Origin: Thermaerobacillus caldiproteolyticus
GTDB lineage: Bacteria; Bacillota; Bacilli; Bacillales; Anoxybacillaceae
Reading direction: 5' to 3'
Assembly: GCF_013761245.1 (NCBI RefSeq)
Contig: NZ_JACDUT010000001.1
Span: 604,727 to 668,726 of the forward strand
Length of the DNA: 64,000 bases
In this document: positions 56,584 to 64,000 of the stretch, piece after piece
Numbering within the stretch: the first letter of the stretch is position 1
Layout: every line of letters starts with the position of its first letter
The notes under the pieces: model-generated
The model's database searches: none
What the model was told of the DNA's origin: nothing
Seen by the model: only the letters and a program-made list of their open reading frames with translations
Position numbers and translations under genes: made by a program

Positions 56584-57608
56584 AAGTTTATCATCTCTCC
56601 TTGTACCGTTCCTTTACGAACGACAAATGGTTGTTGCTCTGTTCCTTGTAATTTCACATCATTTTCTACCTTAACATCTTTATCAATAATAACCCTATCA
56701 AGCTCACATTGTTTACCAATTTGGCTTTTTTGCATAATAATACTATTTTTCACTACTGTTCCTTTTCCAATTTTTACAGCTCGAAAAATAATGCTGTTTT
56801 CAACATGTCCTTCAATGATACAACCATTAGCAATCATCGAATTTTTCACAACGGCACTGGCTGTATATTTCGTTGGGGGCTCATCCTTTACTTTTGTATA
56901 AATGGGGCGTGACTTCACAAACAATTGCCGCCAAACAGCCGGATCAAGCAATTCCATACTATGCTGGAAATAATGTTCAATCGAATCGATCACAGCAACA
57001 TAGCCATGATGTTCGTAGTCACAAATTTTCAACTGATGGCGATGATCACGAACGACATCAACAATACTGTTATAGCCCGTCTGAGCATGATTGGCAATTA
57101 AATCAAGCAAAAGTGATGTTTCTAATACAAACATTTCCAGCGATCTTCCTTGATAACGTACTTCGGTAATATCACATTGATTGTCAATATGTCGCTTTAG
57201 CACCGCCTGGTAATCAATATTGCAAACGGTATAGCTATTACAAATTAACGCATACTTTTGCTTGCTTCGTAAAAAATAATCTATATGTTGTTCAAAATGT
57301 TGGAAGGCACCTATATGAGGGGAAGGAATATTCAAATCAGGAGAAGGAAAGAAAAATAATCCATCGCGTTTTCGATTTAAGTCCCAGTTTTTCCCTGATC
57401 CTAAATGGTCCATTAAAGAGCGATATTGATACTTGGGAAAAATGGCTATACTCTCAATCCCGGAGTTCACCATGTTGGATAGAACAAAATCAATTAGGCG
57501 GTATCGTCCCGCAAACGGAACAGCGGCAACAGAACGGTGTAACGTTAATTGCTGAAGCGGCTCCATGTAGGTTGTGGCATCAATGATACCTAACATCATT
57601 TTATTCAT
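56580..57608 (-). CDS. glgD: Glucose-1-phosphate adenylyltransferase subunit GlgD
   Basis: A 342-residue paralogue of GlgC. The nucleotide-binding N-terminus has lost the canonical GGxGxRL loop (it reads [20 protein letters not shown]), while [20 protein letters not shown] and the C-terminal left-handed helix repeats remain. In Geobacillus GlgD is a regulatory subunit that boosts GlgC in a GlgCD complex. It lies 6 bases after glgC. Confidence 0.95.
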   Translation of the reverse strand: MNKMMLGIIDATTYMEPLQQLTLHRSVAAVPFAGRYRLIDFVLSNMVNSGIESIAIFPKYQYRSLMDHLGSGKNWDLNRKRDGLFFFPSPDLNIPSPHIGAFQHFEQHIDYFLRSKQKYALICNSYTVCNIDYQAVLKRHIDNQCDITEVRYQGRSLEMFVLETSLLLDLIANHAQTGYNSIVDVVRDHRHQLKICDYEHHGYVAVIDSIEHYFQHSMELLDPAVWRQLFVKSRPIYTKVKDEPPTKYTASAVVKNSMIANGCIIEGHVENSIIFRAVKIGKGTVVKNSIIMQKSQIGKQCELDRVIIDKDVKVENDVKLQGTEQQPFVVRKGTVQGEMINL

Positions 57609-57614
57609 TGTTGC

Positions 57615-58766
57615 TCATCCTTTCTCAACCTTTTCTAAATTCTGAGCTTGTAGCCATTCCTTTGTAACAAGAAGAATATCGTCAGAACAAATGGTCATAC
57701 CGGATGGAATTTCTATATCTGACGGAACAATGGCCTTTTCAATATATACATTCTCTCCAATCACCGTATCCGGCATAATGACACAATCTTTTACCACCGC
57801 GCCTTTTTGAATGTGAACCCCTTGAAACAAAACAGAATGCTCGACACTCCCTTCAACAACACATCCTTCATTAATGAGCGATTCAGTCACAACAGCATCA
57901 CTAGCAATATATTGCGGTGGTTGATTCGGATTGACAGAATAAATACGCCACGAGTGATCAAATAAATTCAGCTCACTCTCCTCATTGAGTAAGTCCATAT
58001 TGGCTTCCCATAAACTTTTGACCGTTCCGACATCCTTCCAATATCCCTTAAACGGATAAGCAACAAGCCGCTTCTTTTCGCTTAACAATAGCGGGATTAC
58101 ATCTTTGCCGAAATCATGGCTTGAGTTTGGGTTAGCATTATCGATCTGTAAATATGCCTTTAAAATCGGCCAGTTAAAAATATAAATTCCCATCGAAGCA
58201 AGATTATTCTTTGGATTGGCTGGTTTCTCCTCAAATTCGATAATCTCCATCTGTTCATTCGTATTCATGATTCCGAATCGGCTTGCTTCCGACCATGGCA
58301 CTTCAATAACGGAAATAGTCACGTCCGCATTTTTTTCAATATGGTAATCCAGCATTTTCGCATAGTCCATTTTATAAATATGATCCCCTGACAAAATCAA
58401 CACATATTCTGGGGCGTATTGTTCGATATAATTGATATTTTGATAGATGGCATGTGCTGTTCCCTCATACCATTTCACACCAGATGCTTCTGAATAAGGA
58501 GGAAGTACGGTAACGCCTCCATTTCTTCGATCCAAATCCCAAGCACTACCGATACCAATGTAGGAATGGAGCAGAAGAGGTTGGTATTGTGTTAACACCC
58601 CCACCGTATCGATGCCGGAGTTGGTGCAATTACTTAGAGTAAAATCAATGATTCGATATTTCCCACCAAACGGGACTGCTGGTTTCGCAAGATTTTTCGT
58701 TAATGAGCTTAAGCGGCTACCTTGCCCTCCGGCCAACAGCATAGCGACGCACTTTTTCTTTACCAT
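57615..58766 (-). CDS. glgC: Glucose-1-phosphate adenylyltransferase catalytic subunit
   Basis: A 383-residue enzyme making ADP-glucose from glucose-1-phosphate and ATP, the committed step of glycogen synthesis. [22 protein letters not shown] is the pyrophosphorylase loop; [19 protein letters not shown] and GDHIYKMDY (substrate Asp) follow. The ATG at 58766 follows GAGGGGAGAG and lies within the glgB 3' end (50-base overlap). Confidence 0.97.
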   Translation of the reverse strand: MVKKKCVAMLLAGGQGSRLSSLTKNLAKPAVPFGGKYRIIDFTLSNCTNSGIDTVGVLTQYQPLLLHSYIGIGSAWDLDRRNGGVTVLPPYSEASGVKWYEGTAHAIYQNINYIEQYAPEYVLILSGDHIYKMDYAKMLDYHIEKNADVTISVIEVPWSEASRFGIMNTNEQMEIIEFEEKPANPKNNLASMGIYIFNWPILKAYLQIDNANPNSSHDFGKDVIPLLLSEKKRLVAYPFKGYWKDVGTVKSLWEANMDLLNEESELNLFDHSWRIYSVNPNQPPQYIASDAVVTESLINEGCVVEGSVEHSVLFQGVHIQKGAVVKDCVIMPDTVIGENVYIEKAIVPSDIEIPSGMTICSDDILLVTKEWLQAQNLEKVEKG

Positions 58767-60660
58767 CACTGTTTCTCTCCCCTCGTTTTCTCATCGGTCG
58801 TAAAATCGAAATGCCAAACGGCGGAATAGTCATGCGAACATGATATGGTTTTCCATGAAACGGCTCTTCTATAGCCATCATAGGTTTTTTATTGATGCAA
58901 CCTGTTCCTCCAAATAGCTCTGCATCACTGTTGATCGCCTCTTTATAGGTGGCAAGTAAAGGGACTCCTACCTTGTAGTCATGATAAACTTTGTTTGTGA
59001 AATTACAAACAACAATCAGGATATCATCAGCTTGTGCCCCTTTGCGAATAAATGAAAAAATACTTTGTTCAGCATTATGGACATCTATCCATTCGAAACC
59101 TTTCGGAGAATGATCCAGTTCGTAGAGCGGCTTATGGCGCTTATAAAATTTTAGTAGCTCTTTAACATATGCATTCATTTTTCGATGCATGTCAAAATCA
59201 AATAACATCCAGTCCAGTTGTTCTAAATCCTTCCATTCATCAAATTGTCCAAATTCTCCACCCATAAACAACAATTTTTTCCCGGGATGTGTAAGCAAAT
59301 ATCCATACAGCAAACGCAATTGCGCAAACTTTTCCTCATACGTTCCCGGCATTTTGTTCAGTAACGATCTTTTCCCATGCACTACTTCATCATGAGAAAA
59401 CGGCAAAATAAAATTTTCTGAATACGTATATAATAGCGAAAATGTTACTTTGTGATGCACATGTTGGCGATGTTCCGGCGCTGTTTCCATATATGTTAAC
59501 ATATCGTTCATCCAGCCCATGTTCCATTTGTAGTTAAAACCTAACCCACCTTCATACGTTGGTGCCGTGACGCGCGGCCAATCTGTAGAATCTTCCGCAA
59601 TCATTAAAATGGCGGGGTCATATGCAAAGACCGTTTCATTTAACTTTTGTAAAAACTCTACCGCGTACGGATTTTTATGTAACGCGTCACTGTTTGGCCA
59701 GTATAACATATTCGCTACCGCATCAACACGAAATCCATCCACATGAAAATATTCCATCCAAAATAATGCATTCGAAATCAAAAAACTGCGAACTTCAGGC
59801 TTTCCTAAATCAAAATTTGCCGTTCCCCATACGGAATTTTCCCGATCTTGCATATTCGCATATTCATACGTTGGTTCCCCATCAAACATATATAACCCAT
59901 GAGCATCTTTACAAAAATGTCCGGGAACCCAATCCAAAATCACTCCGATCCCCTGCTGATGACAGCGATCAATAAACATCATTAAATCATGAGGCGTACC
60001 GTAACGGCTCGTTGCTGAATAATATCCCGTTCCTTGATATCCCCATGAACGGTCAAACGGATGCTCCACTAAAGGCAACAGTTCGATATGAGTAAACCCT
60101 TGCTCCAGAACATAAGGAATTAACTCATCGGCAAGTTCTTGATATGTATAAAAACGCCCATCTTCTTTCTTTTTCCACGAGCCTAGATGTATCTCATAAA
60201 TAAACAGCGGTTGATCGTAAATTCGTTTTCGCCGCTTTTTTCGCTGCCAAGCTTGGTCGTTCCATTTATAACCTCTCAGATTGTAAACAATCGAAGCTGT
60301 ATTCGGGCGCAATTCCGAATAAAATGCATATGGATCTGCTTTCAAAAAAACATCCCCATGTCTAGTAATAATTTCATACTTGTATAGATGACCTTCTAGA
60401 TTTTCAGGAATAAAAATTGTCCATACTCCTTGTTCGCTTACTTTAATAAGGTCAAAATTCACACCATTCCAGTCATTAAAACTTCCGACTAATCGAACTT
60501 CGCGAGCATGTGGTGCCCACACACAAAATCGTGTTCCAGTGACACCATTCTCTTCGATGACATGTGCACCAAACAGCTCATAACTTTTATATAAGCTCCC
60601 CTCATGGAACAAATGAATCTCAAAATCCGTTGGACTTGTTGCGATCAAAGAGCATCGCAT
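58717..60660 (-). CDS. glgB: 1,4-alpha-glucan branching enzyme
   Basis: A 647-residue GH13 enzyme that adds alpha-1,6 branches to glycogen. An N-terminal CBM48 (about 25-110) is followed by the barrel with [14 protein letters not shown] (nucleophile Asp), AEDSTDWP (acid Glu) and [14 protein letters not shown]. The size is at the short end of the family because the N1 domain is absent. ATG 60660 sits 4 bases after AGGA; a TTG four codons later (60648) is an alternative start. Heads glgB-C-D-A-P; the last 50 bases overlap glgC. Confidence 0.96.
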   Translation of the reverse strand: MRCSLIATSPTDFEIHLFHEGSLYKSYELFGAHVIEENGVTGTRFCVWAPHAREVRLVGSFNDWNGVNFDLIKVSEQGVWTIFIPENLEGHLYKYEIITRHGDVFLKADPYAFYSELRPNTASIVYNLRGYKWNDQAWQRKKRRKRIYDQPLFIYEIHLGSWKKKEDGRFYTYQELADELIPYVLEQGFTHIELLPLVEHPFDRSWGYQGTGYYSATSRYGTPHDLMMFIDRCHQQGIGVILDWVPGHFCKDAHGLYMFDGEPTYEYANMQDRENSVWGTANFDLGKPEVRSFLISNALFWMEYFHVDGFRVDAVANMLYWPNSDALHKNPYAVEFLQKLNETVFAYDPAILMIAEDSTDWPRVTAPTYEGGLGFNYKWNMGWMNDMLTYMETAPEHRQHVHHKVTFSLLYTYSENFILPFSHDEVVHGKRSLLNKMPGTYEEKFAQLRLLYGYLLTHPGKKLLFMGGEFGQFDEWKDLEQLDWMLFDFDMHRKMNAYVKELLKFYKRHKPLYELDHSPKGFEWIDVHNAEQSIFSFIRKGAQADDILIVVCNFTNKVYHDYKVGVPLLATYKEAINSDAELFGGTGCINKKPMMAIEEPFHGKPYHVRMTIPPFGISILRPMRKRGERNSDGKEKVRRYAVGRRAR

Positions 60661-60816
60661 CCTTTCCTAAAATTTTTTACAGTTGATACATATATTCCAC
60701 ATCAAGAATTAAATTCCTTGATAAAAACTTTTATATTTTTTGACAACTTTCAACACAAAAAAAGAGAATCAACATATTTTATACATAAAATCGATTGCAT
60801 TTTAGAAAGAAATTAT

Positions 60817-60848
60817 TTATAATTAATATTATATAATAATAATTATAA
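60817..60848 (+). promoter_or_regulatory. 32-bp near-perfect inverted repeat before the CDF exporter
   Basis: TTATAATTAATATTAT and its mirror ATAATAATAATTATAA differ from a perfect palindrome by one mismatched pair. It ends 12 bases before the start codon. An AT-rich palindrome here is typical of ArsR-type metal sensors such as CzrA, but the regulator is not in the window. Confidence 0.6.
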
Positions 60849-60860
60849 AAGAGGTGTCCT

Positions 60861-61802
60861 ATGGTTCAATACGATTATCATCATCTTCCTCACGTAAAAG
60901 TACAAACAAAATCAAAGAGAACTTTATGGATTACTCTGATCTTAACTTTATGTTTTACATTGCTCGAAATAGTGGGAGGCTTCCTTTCGAATTCCCTTGC
61001 ATTACTTTCTGATTCGGCTCATATGGCCTCTGACGTGTTGGCTCTTGGCCTTAGCATGGTTGCTCTTTATTTAGCAACACGACCGCCAAATAAAACATTC
61101 ACATTTGGATATTTGCGTTTTGAAATCATTGCATCATTTTTAAATGGCCTTACTCTGGCAGTCATTGCCGTGGGAATTTTTATAGAGGGGATTCAACGTT
61201 TCATTCATCCTGAACACATCAATTTCCGATTAATGCTAACCATTGCGTCAATTGGATTGCTCGTGAATCTTATATTGACCATTGTTCTTAGCCGAAGTAC
61301 AAAAGAAGAAGAAAACTTAAACGTCAAAAGTGCGCTATGGCATTTTATCGGAGACCTTCTCAGTTCTATCGGGGTCATTATATCAGCCATCGTCATCTAC
61401 TTCACTGATTTCTATTTTTTCGATCCATTCATAAGTATGGTTATTGGTGCAATCATCTTTATAGGCGGCGCTAAAATCATTCGTGAATCGTATCTCATCC
61501 TAATGGACTCTGTCCCAGAAAAATTCGATCTTGAAAAAATCCGTGCGGACATTCACCGCGTAGAGGGAGTAGAGGACGTACATGACATGCATCTATGGGC
61601 TATTTCATCGGATCATTACTCATTGACAGCCCATGTTTTTGTGAATGAGAACATTCAACCTCTTTGTATCATCCTAGCAATCAACGAGATGTTAGAAAAA
61701 AAATACGGGATTAAACATACAACCATTCAAATTGAACATGCTTCGCTTCATCATCACGGGGAGTATGGAAAGCAATTTTTGCGTCGAAAATTAGAAAATT
61801 AA
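60861..61802 (+). CDS. czcD: Cation diffusion facilitator (CzcD-like metal exporter)
   Basis: A 313-residue CDF transporter with six transmembrane helices. The metal site is in TM2 (DSAHMASD, residues 51-58) and TM5 (HFIGDLLSSIGV). The cytosolic C-terminal domain follows (DIHRVEGVEDVHDMHLWAIS), with His-rich ends at both termini (YDYHHLPH, HASLHHHGEY). It should export Zn(II), Co(II) or Cd(II) using protons or potassium. AAAAGAGGTG precedes the ATG. The inverted repeat just upstream suggests metal-responsive control. Confidence 0.94.
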   Translation: MVQYDYHHLPHVKVQTKSKRTLWITLILTLCFTLLEIVGGFLSNSLALLSDSAHMASDVLALGLSMVALYLATRPPNKTFTFGYLRFEIIASFLNGLTLAVIAVGIFIEGIQRFIHPEHINFRLMLTIASIGLLVNLILTIVLSRSTKEEENLNVKSALWHFIGDLLSSIGVIISAIVIYFTDFYFFDPFISMVIGAIIFIGGAKIIRESYLILMDSVPEKFDLEKIRADIHRVEGVEDVHDMHLWAISSDHYSLTAHVFVNENIQPLCIILAINEMLEKKYGIKHTTIQIEHASLHHHGEYGKQFLRRKLEN

Positions 61803-62463
61803 CTTATCCACCACTTCACTGGATTTTAGGGAGAATTTATAACGGACAGCAGGAAAAGAATGAGAAGCCAGATAATCTGTTTTTATAATGAATGGCAGTA
61901 TAAAATTATATAGACATGTTTTTTCCAAATATCAGCCATAACGGTTGGAGTAAAACTAAATCGGGATATGATGCAATTCCGCACTTTCATATAATGAGGG
62001 TGAGGCGAGGAGACATATTCATTTATGGAAAGACGAATATTTAATAGCATAAAATCCCTACGTAAAAAAGATGTTGCTATAGAAGCAAACAAGAAAGGGA
62101 ACAAAAGTCACTTATAGCGGAGAGATGGGAGGACGAATCCCTCTTCTCCCTAACTTTTTTCATTACTATATGTAGAGAACACTATACACTGATAAAGTTA
62201 AAATCTAAATCCCTTTACCGCCATATTATCAGCGCCTCTTGTAGAGTTCACCGCCTCTGTCCAAGTAATCAACGAAACAGTGACAATCAAGATGATTCCC
62301 GGCCTCCTTCATGATGTTTAATTTTATCGGATCTTGAAGTTTGTATAGCTCTTCACTCTATATTACTCTTTGGAAGTCTTGAATGCTTTTGCATAAAGCT
62401 AGTTGATATGATTTCTCTGAAGTTCGAAGTTCAGATCTCGCCTTACATCTATACTGCAAAAAG
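61803..62463. other. Gene-poor stretch between czcD and the tRNA array
   Basis: No supported gene. A 30-codon frame at 62025-62117 (MERRIFNSIKSLRKKDVAIE and so on) is directly followed by a hairpin-like GGGAGGA/TCCCTC element and T-run (62118-62160), but its ribosome binding site is too distant, so it may be a remnant. The minus strand near 62210-62340 holds short open pieces without clear starts. No RNA motif was recognised. Confidence 0.5.
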
Positions 62464-62498
62464 AAAAAGCACCGTGATACATAATCACGGTGCTTTTT
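62464..62498 (-). terminator. Terminator of the tRNA array
   Basis: AAAAAGCACCGTGAT and ATCACGGTGCTTTTT form a perfect stem directly after tRNA-Glu, with a T-run on the minus strand. Confidence 0.9.
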
Positions 62499-62502
62499 AA
62501 AA

Positions 62503-62574
62503 TGACCCGTACGGGATTCGAACCCGTGTTACCGCCGTGAAAGGGCGGTGTCTTAACCACTTGACCAACGGGCC
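62503..62574 (-). tRNA. trnE: tRNA-Glu (TTC)
   Basis: Cloverleaf on the minus strand: acceptor GGCCCGT/ACGGGTC, anticodon loop CTTTCAC, T-loop GGTTCGAATCC. The 3' CCA is not encoded. Last gene of the array, followed by its terminator. Confidence 0.97.
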
Positions 62575-62597
62575 AGAACATATAAAATCTGCCTGCA

Positions 62598-62690
62598 TGG
62601 CGGAGAAGGCGGGATTTGAACCCGCGCGCCGCAAAAACGCGACCTAACGGTTTAGCAAACCGTCCCCTTCAGCCACTTGGGTACTTCTCC
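62598..62690 (-). tRNA. trnS: tRNA-Ser (GCT)
   Basis: Acceptor GGAGAAG/CTTCTCC, anticodon loop TTGCTAA, long variable arm typical of Ser tRNA, CCA encoded. Confidence 0.97.
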
Positions 62691-62693
62691 ATA

Positions 62694-62768
62694 TGGCTCC
62701 GCAAGTAGGATTCGAACCTACGACCTACCGGTTAACAGCCGGTTGCTCTACCGCTGAGCTATTGCGGA
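62694..62768 (-). tRNA. trnN: tRNA-Asn (GTT)
   Basis: Acceptor TCCGCAA/TTGCGGA, anticodon loop CTGTTAA, CCA encoded. Confidence 0.97.
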
Positions 62769-62870
62769 ATATTTATAAAAAATTGATCTTCATTCTTTAA
62801 TAAGCTTTTTACACAGTTGTCCATCTCTCAATAAGTCAATTTAACGAGAATATGATAAAGTGATTTAATA

Positions 62871-62947
<77 letters not shown>

Positions 62948-62956
62948 GTTTCGAAA

Positions 62957-63027
62957 AGCGGGTGATGGGAATCGAACCCACGACATCAGCTTGGAAGGCT
63001 GAGGTTTTACCACTAAACTACACCCGC
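62957..63027 (-). tRNA. trnG: tRNA-Gly (TCC)
   Basis: Acceptor GCGGGTG/CACCCGC with T discriminator, anticodon loop CTTCCAA, CCA not encoded. Confidence 0.96.
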
Positions 63028-63044
63028 ATAGAATAGTTTTAGTA

Positions 63045-63119
63045 GGGCGACTAGTGGGAATCGAACCCACGCATGCCAGAGCCACAATCTGGTGCGTTAA
63101 CCACTTCGCCATAGCCGCC
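63045..63119 (-). tRNA. trnH: tRNA-His (GTG)
   Basis: Acceptor GGCGGCT/AGTCGCC with C73 discriminator, anticodon loop TTGTGGC. The base before the acceptor stem is T, so the extra 5' G of tRNA-His must be added after processing. CCA not encoded. Confidence 0.96.
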
Positions 63120-63125
63120 ATCAAA

Positions 63126-63201
<76 letters not shown>

Positions 63202-63258
63202 AAAATTTGCAGCCAGTTTGGATATACTCACTAAATTGCTCGATATTAACTATAAAAA

Positions 63259-63334
63259 TGGTGGCTCGGGACGGAATCGAACCGCCGACACAAGGATTTT
63301 CAGTCCTTTGCTCTACCGACTGAGCTACCGAGCC
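63259..63334 (-). tRNA. trnF: tRNA-Phe (GAA)
   Basis: Acceptor GGCTCGG/CCGAGCC, anticodon loop CTGAAAA, CCA encoded. Confidence 0.97.
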
Positions 63335-63360
63335 ATTATTGAGCATTAATATATGATATA

Positions 63361-63436
63361 TGGCGGTCCCGACGGGACTCGAACCCGCGATCTCCTGCGT
63401 GACAGGCAGGCATGTTAACCACTACACTACGGGACC
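63361..63436 (-). tRNA. trnD: tRNA-Asp (GTC)
   Basis: Acceptor GGTCCCG/CGGGACC, anticodon loop CTGTCAC, CCA encoded. Confidence 0.97.
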
Positions 63437-63442
63437 AATTTC

Positions 63443-63521
<79 letters not shown>

Positions 63522-63541
63522 GTAATCAAAGGATTGTAGAA

Positions 63542-63634
63542 TGGCGGAGGAGGAGGGATTCGAACCCCCGCGCGCCTTTCGACGCCTCTCGGTTTTCAAG
63601 ACCGACCCCTTCAGCCAGACTTGGGTACTCCTCC
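63542..63634 (-). tRNA. trnS: tRNA-Ser (TGA)
   Basis: Acceptor GGAGGAG/CTCCTCC, anticodon loop CTTGAAA, long variable arm, CCA encoded. Confidence 0.97.
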
Positions 63635-63650
63635 ATATATTTTACTAACA

Positions 63651-63727
63651 TGGTGGACCTTGTAGGACTCGAACCTACGACCGGACGGTTATGAGCCGTC
63701 TGCTCTAACCAGCTGAGCTAAAGGTCC
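63651..63727 (-). tRNA. trnI: tRNA-Ile2 (CAT, lysidine-modified)
   Basis: The anticodon triplet is CAT, but the body (GGACCTTTAGCTCAGCTGG, anticodon stem ACGGCTCATAACCGT) matches the Bacillus Ile2 tRNA read as AUA after TilS modification, not the elongator Met gene next to it. CCA encoded. Confidence 0.85.
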
Positions 63728-63738
63728 GAATCTTTTAA

Positions 63739-63815
63739 TGGTAGCGGCGGAGGGAATCGAACCCCCGACCTCACGGGTATGAACCGTACGCTCTAGCCAG
63801 CTGAGCTACGCCGCC
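63739..63815 (-). tRNA. trnM: Elongator tRNA-Met (CAT)
   Basis: Acceptor GGCGGCG with a G-T first pair, anticodon stem-loop ACGGTTCATACCCGT, CCA encoded; matches the Bacillus elongator Met tRNA. Confidence 0.93.
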
Positions 63816-63829
63816 ACAAGGACAAATTA

Positions 63830-63905
63830 TGGTGGAGCCTATCGGGATCGAACCGATGACCTCCTGCGTGCAAAGCAGGCGCTCTCCCAGCTGAGCTAAG
63901 GCCCC
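63830..63905 (-). tRNA. trnA: tRNA-Ala (TGC)
   Basis: Acceptor GGGGCCT/AGGCTCC, anticodon loop TTTGCAC, CCA encoded. Confidence 0.97.
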
Positions 63906-63922
63906 TTTTTATATCCAAATGA

Positions 63923-63996
63923 TCGGGAAGACAGGATTCGAACCTGCGACCCCATGGTCCCAAACCATGTGCTCTACCAAGCTGAGCTACTTCCCG
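63923..63996 (-). tRNA. trnP: tRNA-Pro (TGG)
   Basis: Acceptor CGGGAAG/CTTCCCG, anticodon loop TTTGGGA, CCA not encoded. The array runs on beyond the window. Confidence 0.96.
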
Positions 63997-64000
63997 CTCC

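Noticed and set aside
62025..62117. 30-codon plus-strand frame followed by a hairpin
   Set aside because: The ribosome binding site is about 14 bases away, no homologue is recognised, and the hairpin is imperfect; kept only as a note.

Overview
The window reads as chromosome of a low-to-mid GC, spore-forming Bacillaceae, most likely a Geobacillus/Parageobacillus/Anoxybacillus relative. This is inferred from the Bacillus subtilis-like yt-gene order (leuS, asnB, metK, pckA, ytmB, ytmA, ytlACD, ytkD, luxS), a menFDHBEC operon, a glgBCDAP operon of the G. stearothermophilus kind and a tRNA array in the order of B. subtilis trnB. No CRISPR array, prophage or intact insertion sequence was seen.

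Layout. 1-2.1 kb: a peptide-sensor-type HTH/TPR regulator cut by the window edge, then the decayed remains of a MntA/HepT toxin-antitoxin pair. 2.1-7.3 kb: rhodanese, leuS with a T-box leader (Leu CTC specifier), an ArsR-DUF2087 regulator behind palindromic operators, and an MFS exporter. 7.4-24.6 kb: housekeeping and small conserved genes (ytzC, ytqA/B, ytpA/B terpenoid and lipid genes, ytoA, a C39 peptidase, asnB, metK with a SAM-I riboswitch, pckA, ytmA/B, the ytlACD importer, ytkD, a holin-like protein, dps, ytzI). 24.7-33.3 kb: a zinc-centred stretch. A CobW/ZagA GTPase, a solitary ZnuA lipoprotein and zinc-independent L31 each lie behind a Zur-type palindrome; a permease/DUF1980 pair has a weaker one. 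luxS, yidD and a beta-carbonic anhydrase lie among them. This stretch also holds decayed, probably horizontally exchanged DNA (odd kinase, duplicated gene tails, methyltransferase pseudogene).

34-42.3 kb: a cyanide-insensitive-type bd oxidase, then a probable iron-responsive island. It has a MauG-like di-haem cytochrome fused to a YVTN propeller, an unrecognised 693-residue lipoprotein, an unrecognised 190-residue protein, DUF2325 and DUF1540 proteins, with four Fur-like 7-1-7 sites. This is the best candidate for an undescribed system here.

42.4-51 kb: menaquinone biosynthesis (menFDHB coupled, a hairpin, then menE-menC; menA divergent). 51-60.7 kb: yteA, an AIM24-family protein and the overlapping glgB-glgC-glgD-glgA-glgP operon. 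60.8-61.8 kb: a CDF metal exporter behind a 32-bp inverted repeat. 62.5-64 kb: fifteen tRNA genes on the minus strand, with the array continuing beyond the window.

Working together: respiration (bd oxidase plus menaquinone), metal homeostasis (Zur-, Fur- and CDF-linked genes) and carbon storage (glg operon) dominate. Promoters, operators and start choices are read by eye and are inferences. Family names rest on recognised motifs, not on searches.
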